Assembly: GCA_030847615.1 (NCBI GenBank)
Contig: JAUMIR010000005.1
Span: 166,436,596-166,500,595 of the forward strand
Source of the DNA: Gambelia wislizenii
Lineage: Eukaryota; Chordata; Lepidosauria; Squamata; Crotaphytidae
DNA: 64,000 nucleotides
Direction: 5' to 3'
The number at the start of each line of letters is the position of its first letter. Position 1 is the stretch's first letter. The notes beneath the pieces are model-generated. The model was given only the letters and a program-made list of their open reading frames with translations. It was not told the DNA's origin and searched no databases. The position numbers and the translations under genes were made by a program. Positions 20,342 to 33,239 of this stretch are shown piece by piece.

Positions 20342-22904
20342 TCTTTAGTGAGTCTGTGTACATGTCCTAAACATATTCCCTGATGGAAACAGAGTACATT
20401 TCTCTTCAGTCTTAACCATCCCAGCCTTTAAGCATCTCAGATAGTGGTACCTACAGGTGAACAGAGAGGCATGTTATCATAGGGGAAGCAGCTACAGGTA
20501 AGTCAAGCCAGTCCAGTTCATGTATGGGTAATCCAGGAAGTTCATGGAAAATGAAGAGAGGCACAGTCTCAAGGTCTCAGCCAATCCAGAATTTGTTACA
20601 AAAAGTCAGTAATACAGATAACTAAAGCCAAAAGAATATATGGAAATGTTAAACACAGTCAGTCCCAAGATCAATAATTTCAAGAAATATATGAGCACGA
20701 GGAGCACTGCTAGTCAGGAAGTGGTTGCAAGCTACAAGGTCTCTCAGCAGCTGCTGGGAGATGATTGGTTACCAAGGAGTTGATTATTAGGGGGATGATT
20801 GGTTACCAAGGAGTTGATTATTCAGTTTTTCCTGTTTAAGAGGTGTTGACTCCTACAATGATGTTCCTTCTTTCTTTACCAGACTCCAAAGGACAGAGGT
20901 GTGTCTTCTGCATTCATCAAGTCCTACAGAGGAGAGGGTCCTTCAGTTGCTTTGGGTATCAGTTTCTCAAAGGGAAGGAGTCATTGTCTGGAGCCAGAAA
21001 CCCTTTGCACTTCAACTCCTCTGCATTAAATTTCTCAGATACCAGAGGATGAGTCATGATAAGGAAAAATAACTAATTATCTAAGCTATTTAAATAAATA
21101 TGGGAGGGAAAGGAGGGAATAAGAAGCCTCTGACTTGCATTCTTTGCTAGAACACTTCCCTGACACACTTTCTTTAGAATTTCTTGAGGCCTCCTGTGAA
21201 TGTCAAGAATAATGCTTCTACATCCCCTCCCCCAGAATGCTGCTGAAAATGTGAGGCAACAAGGAGAATCGAGATAAAGTTAGCTGTGTCTGTAGTAAGT
21301 CAGATAAAAAGGATACACACATGCAAAGTCTGAGCAACAGTGCTGCTTAGGAAGTATCTACCATATCTGGCAGGGGGCTAGGAAACATGGCCATAGGCCT
21401 GTCAGCTGAAAAACTGCCTCTCTAGCAGCTGAGTTGGAAGGAGGGGTTTTTAAAACAAAACAAAACAAAAAAACCTTGAAACCACCTGCAGGCTGTTAAA
21501 TATTTTAATTCAAACTCTGACATTAATCTACTGTGATTGTTTGACAATTAATTTGCTGTGATTCATGAGCCCATGTTATGTCTTTATTTGGATGTGTTGG
21601 GTGAAAGAAGAAATAGTGGGAAATATTTTGGAGGTGTTCTCATTACTGCTTGCTACCCCCTGGAATCATCCCTGATCAACCGTGTAGTTGTTTACAGCTG
21701 CTTGAAGATGTGTCCATAGCTTCTTTTCCAGAAGGCTGTCTGCAGTGGGAAAGCCTATTAATTAGAGAGACTGTTCCTGTCCATTATGGAACCTTAAACT
21801 AGCCTACAAATTCTCATGGAGTCAAAGTGCACAGCTGCCACTTACTAATTTCTCACAAAAGTTTCCAAATCTTTCCAGCTGTATTGGATGCAACATCTTT
21901 TTACACCCCATTTAGGTTGTATGGAAATATGCATCAAACATGTTTAAACTCTCACCAGAATTCTGATATTATTAATCCAGAATATGTCCTTTCCGTTACA
22001 ATGACACACACCTCTCACTGTTCTGTGTTGAAATAAACTGTTCAGGATCCAATGGGACAGTTCAATTATTCTCTGGAGGAACTCCTTCCAACTGTGGAAT
22101 TGGGAGGGACACTCCCAGTCCATATTATAACACACACACACACACACATGCACTCCCAAAAATCTCTGCCAGATGCTGAGAAATCCCCTGGAGCTTCATT
22201 TCAGGAATCACAGAGGGCTGTTGGTGGGAGGGAAGAAAGTTCTGTTGCACTCCTGATGTCAAGGTGGTGTCAGATGTAAGCAATTTACTTTTATGTCCCT
22301 ATTGTAAGGCATGCATTGTGAATAAGTCTGGAAACCCCCCCCACACACACACACACAAATGAACCACTGGGGGGGGGAACACAAATGAACCAGAGGGCAG
22401 TACTGTCAATGTCTACTCCAGGACTGACCTGTTTGTTCCACTGACAGAAGCAATTCCTTCAGTAGAAGGGAAGAATCCCATTGCAGTGGGTCCAGAGGAC
22501 ACGTTTCTGCCCTGAGGACTCTGCAAGGACTGTACAGATTGCCCCCCAAAACAGAGAGGGAGAAGTGGCCAGAAGTCTACTTCTGTTTTGTTTTTTTTAA
22601 GTATTTCCTTGCTGTTAAATAATGAACTAAGGTCCAGCAACCTATTTAGAAAATAATTCACCTGGGAGTTTGGAGAGTTTGAGGGCCACAGAACCATCCA
22701 TGGATGTTATAGGCAATTCCTGGCTCAGAGTTTGATGGGAGATTCTACCAGTTAAATAGGCATGCGACTGAACTCCTGACTTTTTTTTTTATGAACTTCA
22801 TTTCCAGACATGCATTTATGTTTCTCAGTTGCTTACAGATTCTTGCCTTTTTCAAAATGAAGGTTGACCTTACTTTACCACACACAAATATTTACCAGGC
22901 TATG
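20342..22904. other. no gene; short tandem duplication and CA repeats
   Basis: No coding region recognised. A perfect 29-bp direct repeat (20760-20788 and 20794-20822, period 34 bp; begins GATGATTGGTTACCAAGGAG) is present. (CA)n runs occur at about 22131-22148 and 22343-22358. Confidence 0.55.
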
Positions 22905-23830
22905 ATTATTATGCTGTCTTTTTTGGGACTCAAAGCAGCTTACAATTTTTTTTAAAAAAGTAAAATATTTTAAAATACAAAAGTTAAAAAGAGATTAAAC
23001 AATGAAAACAATATTAAAATGAGATTAAAACATGCACCATTAAACACAGATACACACTCCCACACTGTTAGGAAACAATTAGGAAAATCCAGCACATTGT
23101 TTCAGTGGGCCAGGCTTTATACAAGCAATCATCAAATACCTGTCAAAACAGGCATGTCTTTACTTGTCTGTGAAAATAATTGGAAGGTGACAGTCTAATT
23201 TCACTGGGAAGAGAGTTGCAGAGTTTAGGAGCAACCACTGAGAAGGCCTGAAGAGTTCCAATTGGATGTACCTGTGAAGATGGTAGGACAGAGAGAAGGC
23301 CTCGCTAGAAGATCACAAAGCACCAGGAGGTTTGTAAGGAAGAATACAGGCACTTTGAATTGTGTCTGGAAACAGGTCAGCAGACAGTGGAGCTGTTGCA
23401 ACAAGGGAGTTGTGTGCTTTTTGTAGCCAGCAGGCAGCCCCACATAGAGCACATTACAGTAATGCAACCATGATGCAACTAAGGCATGTGTCACTATAAC
23501 CAGATCTGATGTCTGAAGGAATAGGCACAGCTGGTGCACAAGCTTTAACTGTGCAAATGCACTCCTAGCCACCACTGAAACCTGAGCTTCCAGGCTCAGG
23601 GTTGAATCCAGGAGGACATTTGAGCTGCAGACCTGTGTCTTCAGGGGAAAGTGACCCCATCCATCACAGGCTGAATCTCTATTCCCAGATCCACCTTTTG
23701 ACTGACCAGGAGCACCTATGTCTTGTCTGGATTGACCTTCAACATGTTCACCCTCATTCAGTCCAGTACTGATGACAGGCACTGGTTTAGGACCAAAATA
23801 GCTTCCTTGGGTCATGGTGGAAAGGACTAA
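22905..23830 (-). mobile_element. L2-type LINE 3' part
   Basis: The minus strand encodes the C-terminal region of an L2 protein: VLLDSTLSLEAQVSVVARSA, FAQLKLVHQLCLFLQTSDL and HALVASWLHYCNVLYVGLP, then a degraded LHCLLTCFQTQFKV. The 3' UTR and tail extend to about 22905, where AAGCAGCTTACAA is the reverse of the usual TTGTAAGCTGCTT. Many stops; no RT catalytic motif retained. It represents an L2 subfamily distinct from copies A and B. Confidence 0.75.
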
Positions 23831-25545
23831 TAGAGTTGAGTTTCATCCACATGCTGATGGCACAGAACCCCAAAACTATTAATGATGACTGTCCATTACA
23901 CATGAATTCCATAGCCTCTTTCTAGCAATGACTATCACAACCGTTTACTAACATAACTGCAAGTGCTAATCCAAACTAGAGTAGGTCCATTGAACCAACT
24001 GATGCATGGTCACATATGTCCTAACTGGAACACATATGGCCAAGCAACATCAGATAGTGGTCAAGATGACAAAAGTTATTAATAAGGAAAATGCACAAGC
24101 TAGGAGAAGCAGTTTGCTTTTCCCTGAGTCACCAGAGAAAGACAAGATTGCCCCTTTCTGTCCCCCCCTGCTGAGTTCTTTGAATGAACACTATGCTTTC
24201 ACATTGAATCCAGTTTGCAAAAATTGAAGTAAGATGAGAGAAAAGAGGAGAAGTGGGTTGAGGAGAGAGAAATTGAGATATTTTAAAAGCACCTTAATAA
24301 GTGGGACAATAGAGGATTTACTGGGACTGTCCCTACCAAATTGGGAGAGTTGGAGATGTTGGAGATACAATAAGATGTGAAGGCACTTATCACAACTTGT
24401 CTGTTTGAGGATATATTGCTTTTAAACACGGAGAGTCCATTTATCATTTATGGTTAATAGAGACATACTGCCTCTATGAATTCTCTAATTGAGCTTTTTT
24501 GGGAGAATGATACTTAAAATCACTTTAGGATTCGTAGTACAGTATACAAAAGCCTAAATCCAACTGCAAATTGAAAATAGAACAGATCCATTAAATGAAG
24601 AAGAGTAGACCCATTGGTGAATCAAAACTTTTGTCAGTTTCATTGAACCATTCGATCTGGTCTAATTGGAAATAACAATTGGATTTAGGAGAATTACTGT
24701 TAGAAATTTTTCTTTCCCATTTAAAAAAACCAAACCAACTTATTTGGGATGTCAAATAGCAATTATCTTTATTATCATCCTAAAGTAAAAGCAAATAAGA
24801 ATATGGTGACTTAAGTTAACGTTCACTTTATGCCCCTGAATTTGCTTTTCATACAATGAAAATGAAAGGAAGAAAAAGGTGTTTGCAAAAGGATTTTGAA
24901 TGGTTATTTGTTTATTTGGACTACTAAAGTCCACTACCATGGATTTTAATGTATCCATTTGCAATCTAATAATATTTTCTGTTTTCCTTTTCCTCAATCT
25001 GTCACCATGGATACTGCTCAGAGCAGTTTTAGAGATCATATAAGCTTGTGCCATTTCAGCTGTGTTTGGGTAACAGCAAAGGGGAGGGGATGTACAGCAG
25101 AGCAAATAATTCTCCCCTGCTATTATTTTCCTTTCTCTTCTGCTTTCTAATGGTGGGTTAAGGTTCCAATCATTTTACTTGTTCACATTGACCTTTCTCA
25201 TGTTTGATTTCTTAAAAAATAATCAGAAAGGAATGGACTAAAAATCATGTCAGGTGTAAAGACAAATGATTCTACTGATAATTGTAACATATTAGGAGTC
25301 TAAATTTGGATTTACAGTTGTAGCACCTAATATCTGAACTGATTTTTACCTTCTCAGGGTTGCAGCTTTATAGCTGCAGAATTTATTTATATTTTTGTAC
25401 ATTTTGTACAACCCACCTTAAAGATGGCAACATAAAAATATCCTTGGCTGTTATGAAACTGAGTAGATTAAATGCATGTAGGCAAGTGGGTCAGATCCAT
25501 CACTTTATGAAGACAAATGTGCAAAGAATTCACCCAGATACCTAA
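23831..25545. other. no gene recognised
   Basis: AT-rich, no coding exon seen. A segment near 24588-24692 (ACCCATTGGTGAATC ... AACAATTGGATTTAG) resembles 56595-56690 and may be an old shared repeat. Confidence 0.45.
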
Positions 25546-25549
25546 TGGT

Positions 25550-26180
25550 TCACACAATTTTCAGGTCAAAGTCGCCCTATTCAGAAGGAGGGGGACAAAA
25601 ACAAACAAACCATAAGATGTGGGGTAACAGCTTTCACTATTTTTCCCAACTGTTTTGAAAAGCTCCATACAGCTGCGCACTATTGGCTATGTGATTTACC
25701 AGCAATTTTCCCAAAACAGGGGCTCACAGCAGATTGGTTGGACCTTGGAGGGGGCGGACTTGCAAGATTTGAATTAATGAAGAAAGGACACTGGGAGGAC
25801 TGGTGTTCAAGATCTGTGTATAATCATAAACATTAAAAATTGCAAAAATACTGCAAATCCAAGTGTATGTGCAACAACTGATGGAATTCTCAGTAGCAAC
25901 AAGGATAAGAGGTATTTGCCCCACTTCCCTGATCACCGGCTGCAGGGGCGGAGAAATCGGCCTAAGGGACTGTCAGTCCCGTAGGCTGATCTCTCTGCCA
26001 TCGCAGCCTGTTCCTTCCTGCACCCCCCTTCACCGATTGCCAGATGTGGGGGTGGAAAGACAGGCATACAGGACTGTCAGTCACGGAGGCCACACTCCCC
26101 TTTGTGAATTGCAAAAGTGCAACTTTATCAGAAGTTTTTGGAAGAACCGAAGTCATGTACACAGTTTGGCACTGGAGTGA
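25550..26180. mobile_element. non-autonomous DNA-transposon-like repeat with hairpin
   Basis: Part of this stretch (25585-25790) matches 31375-31570 by eye, for example GGAGGGGGCGGACTTGCAAG against AGAGGGGGCAGACTTGCAAG, showing a dispersed family. At 25933-26014 there is an imperfect palindrome with arms of about 37 bp. A 104-bp partial tandem repeat follows, with GACTGTCAGTC at 25968 and a matching copy at 26072. No protein-coding content. The ends are not defined. Confidence 0.5.
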
Positions 26181-28190
26181 AAGCAAGGTAAGCCGGCATT
26201 TTCCCCATTAAAAATAGTTATGTAACCAACATAACCAAAATAGTTATGTAACCAACCCCTGGGAAACTTGGGGGGGAAATGGGCTACAGCTTCTGTAATC
26301 CCATGCTACTGGGGCATTCTGGGAGTTGCCATCCAAAAAGCTATTATGATTTCAAAGCTCTTCAATCCCATAGCTCTATTTTGCTACTGAATATTAGGAA
26401 TTCGAAATTTGTGAGAACACAGCTGGTCCCTCCCAAAGAGTTTAGGACTGTGATCAGTCACACTAGGATAAAATCCTTTGGTTCCTGGGAGAGTGTCCCA
26501 GGGGCCATAATGTCAAGAGGATCTCCTTCTTTGATACAGAGGAGAATCCAACCTTGAAGAAGATATCAACCCTTATGAGCCTTCCCATGGAGAGGGAAAC
26601 AGGTTTATTCTGGGGTGGATTAGTTTTGAATTGTCAGAGTTGGATCGACACAATCTCAAGTACTCTCCCCAACTCCAACATGCTCTTAAAAACTGGTAAC
26701 CAAGTGGTATCAGTCCTAGAGCTACCATAGCTAGTGGTACTAATAGGAAGAAGAAGAAGGGAACAAGGTCACCTTCCTTGTGCATTTGGTTCACTTTCTG
26801 CACATTGTGGGTTATGGTTCAAAGAGGAAACTCCCTCTACATAGGGAAAATCATCATTCTGCATCATGTTTAGAGTGTCCATGTGTAGAGGATGCACTCA
26901 TCTTCATACATGTAGAAGGTAACAGAAACATTGATGGAGTAGCAAGGGTTAGTACACACTCTCTCTTCAGGCTATTTGACTTCATAATGCCCAGAAAGGA
27001 TAATAAAAATATATAATAGTGTACACTGAAGCCACAGTTTCCGTTACAAGGTACATTCTTGGATTTAAGATTCAGGTCATGGACTGGGCTATGTCTTCCA
27101 ATGATTTAGTTTAGTTCCAAATCTGACTGCATGACTAGCTACTGAACTGAAATGAAGGTTAAGGCATTCCAGTCATTAAATTATAAACCCAATGCATGTC
27201 TTTGCTATACACCTACTGTTATTTGCACTGAAGTAAGATGTTTGCTGCTCAGCTTTAGAAGGTCACATATCCTTGTCTTTGCTTGCTGAGTTTAATCGAT
27301 ATGAACTACATGTCGGCACATCAGAGCAAACATCTGCCATTGCCTCTCTTCTTCCCAGATGAACTGGTGCTGCTTATTCCTGATCTCCTCTTCAATCTGG
27401 GGCAGGTCCTTTCCTACATTTATAATCACTGCAATCATTATGTGTTTATGGCCAGGCTGTCTCTAATGAGAAGATCACATGGAAGCAATGCTAATGCAGT
27501 TGTATGAAGCTGATAGGACAACCTCAGCAAAAATTGATCTTTCTGTCACCCTTTTTGAGTCATCTAATGGCATGTTGTTCTTTCAAAGAGACTTAGCCCT
27601 ACTTGATAAACTTGGCCTCAGGTATTTCACTGAAGTCTCCAAGGAAGCCAGTAAGGAATGAGGTGATGGAGAAGGTCAACACCTATTGAACTGAAATTAA
27701 TTAAATGGCCAACAGACCTTCACAGGACTCATTGCTGTGATTTATGTGCAGTGGCTTCATTAAATCAATACTGAAAATTCATGTGCTCAATATGAAAAGA
27801 AAAGGGCTGTGTACCTTATCATATGCCTGGGAGGTAAATTAATGAAGATTGTCAACCCATCACAGCAGACAATTTTGCATTTTCTTCATGCATTGCTAAT
27901 ATAAATCTTAAAGTAGTATTTTAATTTCAATATTTGCCTGACATTTTCTTAGAGTTAAACATTTTCATTTCCCTCCATTTATACTCCTGTTGCAATTTCT
28001 GGAGTTTCACTATGTTTGCAGAAATCCTTGCTCATAGAATAAACTTTGAATGTGTGTATGATTTTGATTCCACTTCTTTGTGAGAGTTGTACGAAAGTAT
28101 GAACTGGCATACAGGACAGGTTAGAAAAAGACTAATTTTACCCCTCCGTAATGGAGTCACACTAGAGAACATGATCCAGTGAACCATACA
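26181..28190. other. no gene recognised
   Basis: Short open frames only. A 44-bp block at 27442-27484 reappears imperfectly at 35281-35324. The rest holds nothing I recognise. Confidence 0.5.
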
Positions 28191-28194
28191 AAAT

Positions 28195-28355
28195 GTATGT
28201 TTTAAACTATTTTAAATCGTTCAGTCTGTCTTTTTAACTTGCTAAATTGTTTAATATGTTGCTAGTATTTCAAAAACCATATTAATTATTCACACCGTTA
28301 AATTATCTGATATATGGCTGGATATAAATATATTAATAAAATAAATAAACTTTGA
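28195..28355 (+). mobile_element. L2-like LINE 3' tail
   Basis: AT-rich 3' UTR-like sequence runs into TATGGCTGGATATAAATATA and an AATAAA-type tail, the form that ends L2 LINEs and dependent SINEs here. No coding sequence precedes it. Confidence 0.5.
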
Positions 28356-28999
28356 GCAAAGTTTTAGATGAATGCACAAGTATTACAGAAGTGGGTAAAA
28401 CTTTCTTTAATTAAGTGGACATTTGTACCCTACATTTCAACCAGATGAGGTCCCTCAAAACAGCTTGCAATATATTTATCCATAGGGTTTATCCATAGAG
28501 TTTATTGGCAGGATGTATGGACCCTTCTGTACTAAAGAAAAAGGTTTAAAAGGGCAGCAACTCAATACAGTGAGGTTAGGATGATGTTGCCCACATCTTT
28601 TCCTGTTCCTTATTTTCTGCTGTCTGCAAATGCTGAGAGATACACTTTCTTGCTTGCTTCTCTTCCTTTCAGCTTTTTTTTTTTTTGCCTTGGCACGATG
28701 GGACACAGGAAAAGCTGTCACCGCCTCCAAAGAATACCATCCATCCCACAGTGGCCACAGCAACAGCTCAGTTAGTCAGGGGGTGCACACCTAACTCATT
28801 CTTCAAAGACAGCAACATCAAGCAGAGCCAAAACTTATGCCATCCTCCCACCTCATACAGGCTGCAGATTTCAGCCCTGAGGTTTTCACCTAGTAGAACC
28901 ACTGTATAAAAAACAAACAAACAAACAAAAAATGAGAATGATTTATAATACAATTAAGAGGTGCATGCCAGGTGTCTTCAGTTTCCAAAGTTATGATGT
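28356..28999. other. no gene; short L2-like fragment and T run
   Basis: About 28395-28475 resembles the reverse complement of an L2-type tail (CAAAACAGCTTGCAA). A T run sits at 28675-28686. Nothing else recognised. Confidence 0.45.
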
Positions 29000-29049
29000 G
29001 CCAGAGCTTTTGGTGGAGCCTGACACACTTCAGAAAATGAAATGTCATT

Positions 29050-29893
29050 GTGGGGATCTACTACAGACATCCAAGCCAAACTGAGGACTTGTATGGTGCC
29101 TTCCTAGAAGAAATGACTGCACATTCTGACAGGAGAGATGTAATAATGGGGGATTTTAACTATCCTTTTATTTGTTGAAGTCCAACTCTGCAAGACATTT
29201 AAGGTCTAACAAATTCCTCACTTGCCTTGCAGACAATTTCATTATCATAAGATGGAAGATGTAACAAGGAGATCAGCTGTTTTAGATCTGTTCCTAACCA
29301 ATGGGGATGACCTGGTTAATGGTGTGGAAGTGGTGGGATCCTTAGGTGGGAGTGACTGTGTTCCCCTGGAGTTTGTTATACAGAGGAAAGCCAAGTGTAG
29401 TAAGACATGCTTTATAAACATTAAGAAAGCTGATTTCAGAAAACTTAGGGAATTACTAGTGGTGATCCCATGGTCAGGATTACTAAAAGAGAAGGAAGTA
29501 CATGGTGGAAGGGAGTTTCTAAAATGTGAAATATTGAAGGCACAACTTCAAACAGTTCCAATGAGAAAGAAAAATGGCAGGTATCTAAACAAACCGGTAT
29601 GGATATCTAAAGAACTTTCAACTGAGCAAAGACTTAAAAGGAATGTGTACAAGAAAAGGAAAAAAGGGGAAATTACCAAAGAAGAATTCAAACAAATAGG
29701 CAGCTTGGGTAAGGGGAAAATCAGAAAAGCAAAGGCACAGATGGAGCTCAAGCTTGCTAGAGAGGCTAAAAACAATAAAAAGGGCTTTTTAATATATGTC
29801 CATAGCAAAAGAAAGAAAAAGGAAATAGTAGGGCCGCTTTATGGAGAAGATGGCAAAAAGCTAACGGGGACAGAGAAAAGGCAGAGCTACTAA
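29050..29893 (+). pseudogene. CR1 endonuclease domain (partial)
   Basis: The plus strand reads GIYYRHPSQTEDLYGAFLEE and VIMGDFNYP (GDFN metal-site motif) near 29060-29165. After a frameshift, the frame at 29222-29893 contains AVLDLFLTNGDDLVNGVEVV and GGSDCVPLEFVIQ, where SD(H) is the end of the endonuclease with His replaced by Cys. A Lys-rich linker follows. It nicks target DNA in active CR1; here it is broken. Confidence 0.85.
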
Positions 29894-29976
29894 ACACCTT
29901 TTTTGCCTTGGTCTTCTCCCGAAAGGAGAACAGTGCTCAACCTGGGGGAAATGGAGCAGATGACACAGTAGGGTAA

Positions 29977-31287
29977 ATGCGGCACAGAATAGGTAAAGAA
30001 TACCTGGCCAGTATAAATGAATTCAAGTGTCTAGGACCAGATGAACTACATCCAAGGATATTAAAAGAACTGGCAGAACGAATCTCAGAACCACTGGCAA
30101 TAATCTTTGAGTATTCCTGGAGAAAAGGAGAGATCCCAGCAGACTGGAGGAGGGCAAATGTTGTCCCCATCTACACCAAGGGGGAAAAAAAAAGAAGAGC
30201 CAAATAATTACTGCCCAGCCACCTGACATCAATACAAGAAAAGATTCTAGACCAGATTAAGCAGACGGTATGTAAGCATATAAAAATGAATGCTGTAATC
30301 ACTAAAAGTCAACATGGGTTTCTCAAACACAGATCATGCCAGACTAATCTTATCTCTTTTTTTATATAGAGTTACAAACTCAATAGATGAAGGGAATGCT
30401 ATGGATATAGTGTATCTTGATTTCAGTAACTCCTTTGACATGTCCCCACATTATATTTGTGCAAAAAAGTTAACAACTTGTGGTCTAGACAATGCAACTG
30501 TTAGGTGGATTTGTAATTGCTTGATCATCTGGACCTAAAGGGTAGTCACCAATGACTCCTCTTCATCTTGGAGAGAAGTGACTAGCAGGTGCCACGGGGT
30601 TCTGTCCTGGGCCCAGTGCAATTCAACATCTTTATCAATGACTTGGATGAGGTAATAGAGGGCATGCTTATCAAGTTTCCAGATGACACCAAATTAGGAG
30701 GGGTAGCTATTACCCCAGAGGACAGGATCAGAATCCAAAATGACCTGAACAGATTGGAAAGCTGGGCCAAAACTGACAAAATAAATTTCAACAGGGAGAA
30801 ATGTAGGATACTACACTTTGGCAGTACAAATGAAAATCACAGATATAGGATGGGTGACATCTGGCTCAATGGCAGTACAGAAAGACATCTAGGAGTCTTA
30901 GTGGACACAAACTGAACACGAGTCAGCAGTATGACGTGGAAGCTAAAAAAGCAAATATGATTCTAGGCTGTATCAATAGGAGTATAATGTCTAGATTAAG
31001 GGAAGTAATAGTGCTACGCTATTCTGATTTAGTCAGACCTCACCTGGAATACTGTGTCCAGTTCTGGGCACCACAATTCCAGAAGAATATGGACAAGCTG
31101 AAACGTGTCCAAAGGAGAGCAACCAAAATGGTGAGAGGTCTGGAAGCCATGCCCTATGAGGAGTGGCTTAGGGAGCTGGGAATGTTTAGTCTGGGGAAGA
31201 GATATTTAAGAAGGTACATGAGGGCCATGTTTAAATATTTGAAGGGAAGTCATACTAAGGATGTTTTCTGCTGCTCCATAGACTAGG
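29977..31287 (+). pseudogene. CR1 reverse transcriptase
   Basis: Blocks in order: GPDELHPRILKELAERISEP and GEIPADWRRANVVPIYTKGE (29977-30207), DIVYLDFSNSFDM (block A, 30314-30538), GSVLGPVQFNIFINDLDEVI and FPDDTKLGG (30589-30915), and [47 protein letters not shown] (30936-31286). The catalytic FADD is FPDD in this copy. Frame changes between blocks confirm decay. Confidence 0.9.
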
Positions 31288-31895
31288 GGCACATCTACAT
31301 TACAAAAAATATCCAGCAAGAATGCTGGCAGAATACCTTTAGTTTAGACATGCCCCTGCTGGGATTCACCATATTTAGAAGGAGGGGGGCTGAAAACTCC
31401 ACATAGACTATGATAACAGCTTTCATTGTTTCTCATGATCCTTTTTCAAAAAGTGTGCAAAAATGTGCATAATAGGTCATCTGTACAACTAATTTTAAAA
31501 GAGGATACAGCAGAGCTTGAAGCTGATTGGACGGACCTCAGAGGGGGCAGACTTGCAAGGGAGGACTTGCAATGCTGGAGCTCCCATTGTTGTTTTTTGC
31601 TGGCTAATTGTTCAAGCACCAGAGCAGCAGAACAAAAGTACGAAGATTTTTTCAAGTGGAAAATAACATTTCCGCATCTGTCATTTAAAAAGGGGGGGGG
31701 AATAGGGGGAGATTTCCCAGATGCAACTCACAGCCACCATTTCTTTTCTGGCATGTAAACTGCAACTGCAAACTATTCCTTTCCAGCAAGCTTGCAAGTT
31801 AGCCATGGGCACAAATGAGCATTGTAGCAATAGGGAGGTAAGGTGATTTTTTTTTTTTTTTTTTTTTGCTACAAATTCTCCCATCTGGCTGCACC
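31288..31895. mobile_element. hAT-like non-autonomous element inside CR1
   Basis: It interrupts the CR1 between two halves that join cleanly (TGCTCCATAGACTAGG | ACACAGAGCAATGG). CTAGG occurs on both sides (31283-31287 and 31896-31900). The ends GGGCACATCTACATT and, reverse-complemented, GGGTGCAGCCAGATGG look like the degenerate termini of lizard hAT MITEs. A poly-T run at about 31850-31867 and a segment shared with 25585-25790 lie inside. No transposase. Confidence 0.65.
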
Positions 31896-32158
31896 CTAGG
31901 ACACAGAGCAATGGCCTCAAACTACAGGAAAAGAGATTTCATCTAAATATTAGGAAGAACTTCCTGATAGAGATTATCGGCACTGGAATGCGCTGCCTCA
32001 GAATGTGGTGGAGTCTCCTTCTTTGGAGGTTTTTAAACAGAGGCTGGATGGCAATCTGTCGGGAATGCATTGATTGTTTATTCCTGCAGGGAAGGTGGTT
32101 GGACTGGATGGCCCTTGTGGTCTCTTCCAACTCTGTGATTCTATGATTCTATGAAATG

Positions 32159-32270
32159 TTTGCTTGTGATACTTGTTTACAAGGTTGTTGTTAACTGCCG
32201 TCAAGTTAACTTTGACTTGTGGTGACCGTATGAATGAGAGGCCTCCAATTCAACAATATATTGTATATTT
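32159..32270 (-). mobile_element. Bov-B-tail-like fragment
   Basis: The plus strand reads TGCCGTCAAGTTAACTTTGA and TTGTGGTGACCGTATGAATG, the reverse complement of the tail shared by Bov-B LINEs and the SINEs that borrow it. Only about 100 bp is recognisable. Confidence 0.45.
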
Positions 32271-32399
32271 TATGTTGGTATGATTTATTTTGTGTTGTGG
32301 AGAAAGGGGTTTTGTGGAGAAAGAGAGATCATAGCAGACCTAGCCACAAGGTCTGCCACTTTTTTTTCTCACATGCAACTGCTTTACTTTTAGTAATAA

Positions 32400-32880
32400 C
32401 ATACACTTTCAAGTCAACGGTACTGCCACGGCACACACATGGCACCACAATATGTCAACACCTTCATGGCTGACCTATAACACTTCCTTAACTCCTGCAT
32501 TCAGAGACCTCTACTCTACCAGAGGTACATTGATGATATCTTCATAATTTGGACCCATGGAGAGGACTCATTCAAGACATTCCACCAGAATTTCAACAGT
32601 TTCCGTCCTGCCATCAGTCTCAGGCTGGAAATATTTACAGAACAAGTCCACTTTCTGGATATCACTGTACAGCTACATGATGGAAACCTGATCATCACAT
32701 TATATTGCAAACCCACTGTCCACTACACATACTTAGATGCCTCTGTTTTCCACCCTGAACACGCTAACAAATCCATAGTTTATAGCCAAACCCACAGATA
32801 CAATCCCATCTGCTCAGATCCACAGGACAGAGATTCCAAACTCATGGAATTACAACAACCTACAGTACCCACCATATGAA
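32400..32880 (+). pseudogene. PLE reverse transcriptase (3' half)
   Basis: After a frameshift near 32435 the translation reads GTHMAPQYVNTFMADL, then LLYQRYIDDIFIIWTHGEDS with the YIDD catalytic pair, VHFLDITVQLHDGN, TLYCKPTVHYTYLDAS and YSQTHRYNPICSDPQDRDSK. These are the palm and thumb motifs of Penelope/Neptune-type RTs. One TAA interrupts it after MADL. In PLEs this enzyme copies RNA at the cut target. Confidence 0.9.
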
Positions 32881-33239
32881 GTAAGAACAACAACAAATTT
32901 ACAGGATAAGACTTGTACCGAGGACTAATCTATTACACAAAAGACTGAAGAGAGGAAATGACAGAACCACACTAGTGGTCACATACAGCTCTTAACTGAG
33001 ACCCCTCAGATGTATCATCACTGAACTAACACTTATCTTGGACAATAACGTTACCCTTTCAAAGGTGCTTGGTGGCACCTTGGTTACTTACAGAAGGACA
33101 CACAACACAGATGGGGAGATGGGTACAAGATCTTGCCACAAACCCAAATGACGATTCTGCCTACACATATACTTGGGAAATGTTATCACTGGACCTAATC
33201 ACATCACCCACAACATTAGAGATACTTTCACTTGTTCAT

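Larger units (their letters stand above)
29000..32158 (+). mobile_element. CR1 LINE, long copy split by a hAT-like element
   Basis: This is the longest CR1 copy in the window. It covers the endonuclease middle (29050-29893), the linker and RT (29977-31287), a hAT-like insertion (31288-31895), and the ORF2 end plus 3' UTR (31896-32158). It finishes in tandem GATTCTAT octamers, the CR1 3' signature. The 5' end is truncated near 29000. Stops and frameshifts inactivate it. Confidence 0.92.
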
